Part shown: piece by piece, positions 56,217 through 64,000 of the stretch
Layout of the letters: each line of letters starts with the position of its first letter
Numbering within the stretch: the first letter of the stretch is position 1
NCBI RefSeq assembly: GCF_003473485.1
Contig: NC_053042.1
Span: 55,205,762 to 55,269,761, forward strand
DNA: 64,000 nt
Direction of reading: 5' to 3'
Source of the DNA: Medicago truncatula
Lineage: Eukaryota > Streptophyta > Magnoliopsida > Fabales > Fabaceae
The notes under the pieces: generated by a model
The model's database searches: none
What the model saw: the letters and a program-made list of their open reading frames with translations, nothing else
What the model was told of the DNA's origin: nothing
Made by a program: the position numbers and the translations under genes

Positions 56217-57699
56217 ATGGAGAACGACACCACCGCCACCAACAACGGCACGGCCAAAGTAGGTTCAGGCGGAGGAGGAGTCAAATCCAACAATCACATC
56301 CGTGAAGAAGAAGAAGAACATTCCAATTTGAATAGCGTAGAAAACCTACCAGAAAAAATAGAAGAAAACGATGAACACGAAGCGGAACAACAACAAACTG
56401 GATCTGAAACCAATACTCAACAACCTTCCAGAACTCCTTTCACTAATCTCAGCCAAGTCGATGCTGACCTCGCCCTCGCTCGAACCCTTCAAGAGCAGGT
56501 TCCCCTCATTCTATCACTCGTTATTTTATTTTTCGTGTTTATTGAGAAAATTACGATAATCAAGTGAATTACTTTTAGGATTCATTCAATTTTGAACAAC
56601 TTCAAAACTAACACCAAATTATTATCATAAATGATAACTATCTGTACCCTAATTATGCTTTAAATTGCCTAAACCCTATATTTACTACTACCGATTATTC
56701 ATGTGTTAGGGTAATAGCTGTCCTAGCTTTTAAGCTATATATCTGTTTAGCAAATACTGAATATGGTGATGTGCTTCCTTTTATTTATTGAATTTGAATT
56801 TTATTTATAACATAAAGTAACACTTCAATTTGAATACATATCTACATTATGAGTAGGAGAGAAAGTGATAATTGAGGGACTGAATTATATAAGATAAGGA
56901 ATGCAAGTTATTGTGCATTAACTTACTTTCGTAGCATTCTGGGTGTGTATTTATACTGAAAAACCAAGGGAACTATGTAAGTTTGATGCTGAGGATGAAA
57001 GTTATGGTTCACAAATAATCTAAGCTTTTGTTTCATTTTGTAATTGAATAGGAAAGGGCGTACATGATGCTGAGAATGAATAATGATGGAAGCGATTATG
57101 GAAGTTGGGAGGGTGGGAGCTATTTGCATGATGATGGAGATGATTTTGATGATCTACATGACGGCACTGATGTGGATGATGAGGATGATGATGAAGACGA
57201 TGACAACGAGGAGGATTATGAAGATGAAGACGAAGATGCATTTGACGTCCATGATCATGCTAGTGTTGGAGACCGTGAGAATAATCCCGTCATTGAATTT
57301 GACCCGGAGTTGTTTTCAAGTGATGAAGCTTATGCAAGAGCATTACAGGAGGCTGAAGAGAGGGAAATGGCAGCTAGACTGCTTGCTCTTGCTGGGATAC
57401 ATGATCGTAAGTCTTCTTTGCTGCGAGTGTAAATTTGGTGGGATTTTGTCGTACCTTTTTCAAATTATATAGTTAGAATCTCTAGTTTCGTTTTCAATTA
57501 CAGAGGACGCTGAGGACATGGAGGAACATGCTGCTAACTCTCAGGTAAATGTCTCTATTTTATTTGCGTTTCTGTGCATTCACGCACGCATACTCATGGA
57601 CTAATCTCTGCACATTTACACTCCCATGCAATTTGAAAAACCAAACATTTGAAAGACGTGAAATCTCAATGTCAATACCATATAATTAGGGGAATATAC

Positions 57700-57742
<43 letters not shown>

Positions 57743-60700
57743 AGTAACGGGAATATTTCATGGTTATTAGGAAAATAATTGTTTAAAGTAGATATTTGCT
57801 TTGGTTGTAGACATAATATGGTCCTATTAAAATATTATTGTAATATTAACATTCTCTTTGAAACTTTATTAGTATCACATCAGTTAGCTTATTTCATTCA
57901 TATCCACTGCACTTGATAAATATAAGATGAAATCTACGTAAGATTTTATCGGGAGCCATGCCATGCACACACGTTCTGTCAAACGCTTTTGAACACTTGC
58001 GTAAACATTGGTCCACGTCATCACTTTTTAAAAACCTTTTACTTGCTATCCGGCTATGTCTGTTTAGATACACAACTTTTACTTTTCATTAAAACTTCTT
58101 AAAAAACAGATTAATCGCAGATCTAAACTGTTATTTTTCCGAAGCAAACTTCATTGAAGCAAATAAAAAGATCTCCTTCGTTGTTAAATCTCCTACTCAA
58201 ACCCAACTACCGCTTGAACAAACCAAGCACACAATGCTGGTTCTTTATTACATATTAAAAATAAGGTATTTCATCTTAAGTATTAAAAACAAGTTCTTTG
58301 ATTTTCCTTAAAAAAATGGTTATTTGACTCTCTCTTTATTTCTTCATTTCTGCAACAAAGACACACCCAACCTGACTAAATGCACTCAAACCTCAATTTC
58401 TCTCCGTGTGTTATGTGCTTCAACACCCTAATGAATTTTAGAAGATTTGTGATCTACAATCAATGAACAGTGCAAAGGATCGGACCTCCTCTTCTTCGAT
58501 TTCCAATATTTAGGCAAGCTTGAAGGTGGCGGCGGTTGCCGCCATGCCTGTAAACAATGATTCAGTCATTCGGGGCGCTGAGAGAACGCTCAGTAAAGAC
58601 AAAGTTTATTAGAAGATTTTCATTTATTTTTTTAATAAAAAGATAGCCAGTTGCCAGTTGCCAGTTGTGATATGTTTCAATAAAGATGATGCGGACCAAT
58701 GTTTAAGCAAGTGTTCAAAAGCATTTGACAGAATACATGTGCTCAGGATTGCTCTTTTATCGAATGATTCCCATGTTGTATTTGAGGATGTTTTATTAGT
58801 CATCTTTATTGCAAATGCCGTGATTGAAAAATCTATTGGTTTATTCTACGCGATTCTAGTGTATTTCGTTTTTATTAGGGATCCATCCTGGATAGCAGCA
58901 CAGAGTAGACCACCTCAAAATTATTATAGCAGGATAGCAAATAGTGGGATAAACACTATACTGAAGACTAGATATGAGTTAAATAATTTCTATGTACATA
59001 TGTAAATACTAAAATAATAATTACATATATAGATACATTTCATAAATTATTATAAGAAACATAGTCATAACACAAACATCAATAACAACTGTCAAGGAGT
59101 CAATTATGTTTAAGCGTCTGAGTGGATGATGTCATAGCTGGAGCCTGCAGAGTGCAGAGGATGTGAAGGGCAGCTGACTAATGAAGTAAAAAAGAAAAAC
59201 AGTCAGATCAAAATACCAAGAGAATCGATGCTTGCCACAGTCAGATCAAAATACCAAGAAAATAGAGGCTTGCTAGGTTGAAAAAAATGAGGACTCGGAC
59301 CCAACAAAACAAAAAGAAGCTAGAAGTGTGTGCTACAAGATAGAGATAGAGATAGAGAGCCGCACAAACCTTTTTCCCACTAAGATGACTTTCATGGAAA
59401 TTGAAAAAGGAGCAGGGAAGGGACACATGAACAATCAACATACCCGTGTAGCGGTGTTGTGTGAGTAAAGCTCTGAGCAATGTTTCCAACCTTCTAGCAT
59501 ATGTAGGATAGGCTCTAGTAACAGAGATGTGCGGGTAGCCCAATAGCAGATATATGATTCACTTAAGTACTATATTAGAATTAAGACCAAATGCAACCCC
59601 AAAAACAAGCTCAAGTGATGGGTATTTGCGTATGCATTATAGAGCATTTTGGTCATATACCTTGTTGATGTCGACCCCGACAAAAAAATCACAACATAAC
59701 ACAAAGAATAGATGATTGAGAATGTATAAGATTATGGGTGAAGTTATGCGAGGCTGTAAATAATTGTTTCTCGTAGCTAATAATGTGTGCTGTTGATTAC
59801 TCTGGTTCCCTACAGATATGTGTGAAACACCTGAAGATAAAATATTGCTATGACCTCAATTTGATGTTTGAAAACAGGTTATTAGAAAATATAGTAAAAT
59901 GAAGTTTGAGCTGTATTAATAATAATAATAAAATCTCTGGACCAACAGGTTATCTTAATTTCTTCCATTTTAAGTCAAATTTTTTCTTGCAGATTATCTT
60001 CATAATTTTTATGGTAATATGTTATTGTAATAACAGAATCATCTAGCTGGATTTATATACTCTTTTTTTGGATTGAAGACTTGACTCATGCTACGCATTT
60101 ACTACTCTTAAGTTTACTCAATTCTATAAGTACTTATTTGACCTAATTCTGCAGGATGCTTGGGAGGATGTTGATCCAGATGAACTTTCATATGAGGTAA
60201 ATTTAAAAAATAGCAAAGTTTGTGTTGTGTACTCTCTGTCGGCTTCTGTCTCATGTTTTAAAAATATGCTTTAATTATTTTAGGAACTACTGGCACTGGG
60301 TGAGGTAGTAGGAACTGAGAGCAGAGGTCTTTCGACTGATACTATTGCCTGTTTACCTTCAGTCAACTATAAGGCGGGGAGCGATCAACTTGGGAGCAAT
60401 GATTCGTATGTGAAAACTGATCCTTCTATACTCAGCTGTGATCACAATAATATATACTGTGGTGCCTGATTTTTGTGTCCATGTTAGGTGTGTCATTTGC
60501 CGGGTAGACTATGAGGATGACGAGTCCTTGACAGTTCTTTCATGCAAGCATCTGTACCATCCCGAGTGCATTAACAACTGGTTGAAAATAAACAAGGTAT
60601 GTTCATTCATGACAATGTTTTCCTCTTCCCCTCCCAATCATTTGCATTTAGCTGTATACACGCGTCTTAGTGCAAGTTCCTAGTGTAAGTTTTGAGTCAG

Positions 60701-62229
60701 TTCGTTAGGTACTTTCTAAATGCGCTTATCTGCATCTGGTTGAATAATGCTTCTATGGTCTAATCAGTTAAATGGTGCATAAATGTTCTTTTGCTTTGTT
60801 AGTGTTGTTCTGCTAGTGAAGTCCTTAAAATGCCTTGAGTAGAACTTGGATTGCACTGTATATAATTTTCTGTCCTACTTAATACCTTTCGCTTTCAATC
60901 TAAATTCGTGCTACATAGATATAATTTGGAACATATCATAGTATCAAACCGATGCTCGTCAAGGCTTTAGTTTGCTAATGCATCAAGTTCAAGAATTTTT
61001 GTAGGTGTTGTTTTCCAGTTCCTAACACATTTAAAAAAAAAAAGGAAAACGCTACTAGTTGTTAGTTATTATTGCTAGTGGGGGGAGTTGCGCCTATGAA
61101 CTCCTTATCACTCAAAACCTTATCACTCCTCAGTTCCTAACACTTCTGATTTAGTCTGTTTTGTTGACCCGTTCTGCCCAAACAATATCATCTTGCGATT
61201 CGTTTAATTTGCATAGTTCTGCATATTTGTTAGTTTCTTTAGACCCAATGTTAAATATCTTAACTATTTGCTAGTCTTGATTTTTCTATTCATTATTTCT
61301 TTTACAATATTGTAACATACACCTACAGTTCTCTCGGAACCAATTGCCATGTTTCAAATCTCTTTATTTTCTAAACTTAAAAAGCGGTGCATTTGATATT
61401 CTTTGAGATATTTAAGAAATTAGTGTGGATTTTGAAACATTTCACTATGATTGGTAGATATTGATTTCATCCATTACATATTATTTATGCGCTGAGCAAT
61501 TAAGGGCTAGATGGTACTGCATGCTTCACTAAAATGATTAATTCATCAACCGCATAGTAGCTTTAACTTTGGAGGGAACTTTAGCCTTGATTAGTCAAAA
61601 GTTGAATATTAAGGATATGGAATAAGGAATTGAATAAAAAAGTCTACAAGTAAAAGATCTTGAAGGATCACTAGTCCAGAAAACGGGCATTAGAGTAATT
61701 GAACAATGACAGAATTCAAGGATGCCTTTTATACAAAATGAAGGTTTTTTGGCTGTCAAGAAACCAACTCAACCAACAGAAAATTATAAGGGGTCAATAA
61801 GGTTTTATCACTTAGTTGCCTCCTTTGTAAAATCCCTTTTGGCCTTAAATATAAAATAAAATTATAGGCCCAGGTTACCCCATCTTAACCAACAGAAAAA
61901 ACAAGTCAGGTGTTGTAGGAGGATCTGAAGCATCAATGATTGTACCACATTGTTCAGAATATGTTTTTTATACTCTGCCATTCTATCAAATCTCTCTTTT
62001 TACTTGCTATATTTTATGATATAAATCTCTGGTTCCCCACTAGTTTAGATTGTCTCACTTACAAAATCTAATAGTAACATGCGTCAAGAATTCGTAAATT
62101 ATCCTGTCCCGAATAGATTGTTTTGAGAGTTATTTGCACTGGAAAGTTGTGATGTAACAGTTGGTTCTTTGTCTGCAGGTTTGCCCTGTTTGCAGCACAG
62201 AGGTATCTGCTTCTGGGAGCAATTTGTAG
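56217..62229 (+). CDS. RING-H2 E3 ubiquitin ligase (BIG BROTHER-related type)
   Basis: Seven coding exons: 56217-56498, 57052-57406, 57504-57544, 60155-60196, 60284-60405, 60488-60596 and 62179-62229. They sum to 1,002 bp, or 333 residues. The N-terminus is low complexity. DLALARTLQEQERAYMMLRM is the conserved helix of the family. An Asp/Glu tract of about 40 residues follows (DDEDDDEDDDNEEDYEDEDE), then YARALQEAEEREMAARLLAL. The C-terminal RING-H2 is CVICRVDYED, SCKHLYHPEC and VCPVC, with all eight metal ligands. The protein probably transfers ubiquitin from an E2; BIG BROTHER itself limits organ growth. The RING is split by an intron just before its last Cys pair. Confidence 0.93.
57545..60154 (+). 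other. 2.6-kb intron of the RING gene
   Basis: A (TA)n run occupies about 57708-57739. The rest is AT-rich, with a small GC-richer patch at 58520-58560 (GGTGGCGGCGGTTGCCGCC, self-complementary). Open frames at 58658-59005 and 59241-59543 show no recognisable family. Confidence 0.5.
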
Positions 62230-64000
62230 GGAGAATGAACAATTATTTCTTTCGAATTGAAGAAAATTTGTACAAGTTGAGAGCGCTATTGTTCCTTATT
62301 TTAATAGCATTACGAATATGGGGAGATAGTCTCTGCTTTGTTGTATATCTAGATCCTTCGTTTTAATTGCAACATGTAACTTTTGGAATCAGTTCTCTTG
62401 ATTGTCTTATTTTAATGGAATGACTGGCATTATAGTGGGTGGTCAGGTATGGCGGGAGGAATTAGACTACTTGTTATGCTTGTTCCGAAGAATCAGAACT
62501 ATCATCCTCTCCGTTTTCTTTTTTTTAAAGAAGGAAACCTTTATTTCATTTATTAAAATAATTATTGGGAATGTGATGTGGTCACGAATTTAAAAATAAA
62601 ATTATGGACATTGAGAAGAAACAAGGAGTCATTAAAACAAACAAAAAATAATAATTTAGGCAGCCCTTTCGTCATTTGATCGTCTTGTTGGATCTATTCT
62701 TTATTGAGGTACTAGGGGATCGTATATTCTCATAATTTGCATGAGTTAATATGCATGTGTTATGAAAGAGTATCATGAATTAATACAAGAGTAGTGTTAG
62801 GAACTCTTTTAAAACTCACTCATTTATCGAGTGAAATCAATGTGCATCTTACACTTTAAAATATTGGGTCTTATATAAAGTGGTTTATTAATATGCATTT
62901 CATTCAACGAATGAGTAAGTGTTATGGAGAAAGTTTTTAACACTTCTCATCAACACAATGTATGATGTTCGACCCTTTTTAAGGGTGTCTGTAGCATAGT
63001 TTAGCGAATCTTCATTCTCTTCGTTAAGGCGGGAGGAAGGGAACGTACTTCGTTAGAAGGATATAAATGTGTTGCAGGCACACATATTTAAAAGTCAAAT
63101 TAATTGAAATTGACAACAAAAAAAAATGACCTAGTTATATTTTGAATGAACTAAAAATTTACAATATTAAACAAAAAAGACAAAATGTATAAACCCTTCC
63201 CCTTTCAGAACAACACGGCTGAACCAAAATAATTACGAATATTTGACTCATTCACACGTTCAATGCATTTGTGGTTGTTGGATCAATATCAAATAGTTAA
63301 TATTTAAATGCAGTTTTTATTTTGTTAAATAAGACAATACATAACTTAAAATATGAATCATCTAATCTTAATTCAATGACTACGAATGTGCCGACTTTAT
63401 GAATACCTAAAACCTGTGATCGCAAACAAACATGGTCCAATTTGTCGGGGTTCAACTATGATAATTGGTCATCATTGAATAGACACTAAAATGACCAGAA
63501 GTGGTTGGACTCAAGAAAAATTTCAAACTATTCTAGAAATGTTTACACCACAGATAATTTCCTCTAGAAATGTAGGCAAACTATTATAGAAATGATTAAA
63601 AGTAGGCAAATTATTTTGCTTTCAAGTTAATTAGAAATGTGTTTAGTTAGAAAATAGAAATCTTCCTCATTTCTAACATAGGGGATTGTGTTCCTCATGC
63701 ATATTATAAATCGGGTTCTTAAAATAGAAGTGGTTTAGATTTTTTTTACTAAACATTTCAATCCATGTGTGGAGGATCGAAAAAAAGTTCTCTTATCGAA
63801 ATGCCATAGAGATAAAAGCATCTCTTAAATTTGAAGACTCATTTCCCCATCAAATAACTTAATACAATCCGTCCCAAATTGTATGCTACTTTAGAAAAAA
63901 TATTTGTCCCAAATTATATGTCGCTTTACGATACCAATGAAAAATTAATATTATTTTTTCTATTATATCCTTAACTATTTATTGCTCTCTCTTCTTTCAA
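62230..64000. other. 3' flank of the RING gene and AT-rich spacer
   Basis: The first 200-300 bases are likely 3' UTR. No gene is visible beyond. A Stowaway-like left end lies at the far right. Confidence 0.45.
63865..64000. mobile_element. Stowaway-like MITE end, cut by the window
   Basis: TA is followed by CAATCCGTCCCAAATTGTA, close to the Stowaway-type CTCCCTCCGTCCC end. An internal partial repeat TTGTCCCAAATTATATGTC follows. The right end is outside the window. Confidence 0.4.

Noticed and set aside
57083..57472. 129-codon Met-rich frame
   Set aside because: Alternative reading of the GAT/GAA repeat exon of the RING gene; the other frame keeps the conserved family motifs.

Overview
The window is nuclear DNA from a flowering plant. 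Genes have GT–AG introns, there are organelle-directed PPR proteins, and the spacers are very AT-rich. The protein families (WAT1/MtN21 transporter, KDM3 demethylase, ABCE1) and the repeats (tRNA-derived SINEs, PB1-like MULEs, RICESLEEPER-type hAT, PIF/Harbinger) suggest a papilionoid legume near Medicago/Trifolium. The species is inference. No CRISPR array, rRNA or true tRNA gene was seen.

Layout. 1-11.3 kb: the 3' part of a KDM3/JMJ25-type JmjC histone demethylase (+), whose JmjC domain is split by a 5.5-kb transposon-filled intron. 11.3-17.4 kb: degenerate repeats, SINEs and a 4.08-kb hAT element inserted inside a SINE. 17.5-22.4 kb: a complete ABCE1 (RNase L inhibitor) gene (+), reconstructed as 11 coding exons and 606 codons. 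22.85-27.13 kb: a PIF/Harbinger element with both proteins present but broken. 28.1-30.6 kb: a decayed fragment of a PATROL1/unc-13-type (MUN domain) gene (-). 30.9-33.4 kb: an intronless P-class PPR gene (-). 34.8-36.6 kb: an organellar ribosomal protein L18 gene (-). 36.6-41.4 kb: AT-rich repeats. 41.4-43.7 kb: a six-exon WAT1-related/EamA transporter (+). 44.8-46.5 kb: an intronless PLS-E class PPR gene (-). 47.25-53.0 kb: an island of five long-TIR Mutator-like elements, almost end to end. 53-56 kb: intergenic, with retroelement-like sequence. 56.2-62.2 kb: a seven-exon RING-H2 E3 ligase (+). 62.4-64 kb: AT-rich spacer ending in a partial Stowaway-like element.

The genes are ordinary housekeeping or regulatory loci: chromatin demethylation, ribosome recycling, organellar RNA processing and translation, membrane transport and ubiquitination. 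They are not an operon or cluster. The two PPR genes resemble the Arabidopsis pair At5g08310 and At5g08305, so the 31-46 kb stretch may be an old collinear block.

The most unusual signal is a set of 16 micro-insertions. Each is 10-22 bp, made of a homopolymer A (or T) run next to a few non-A bases, and is flanked by a direct duplication of 9-20 bp. They look like retroposition events so strongly 5'-truncated that little more than the tail was copied. Second in interest is the transposon-loaded intron that separates the iron-binding residues of the demethylase.
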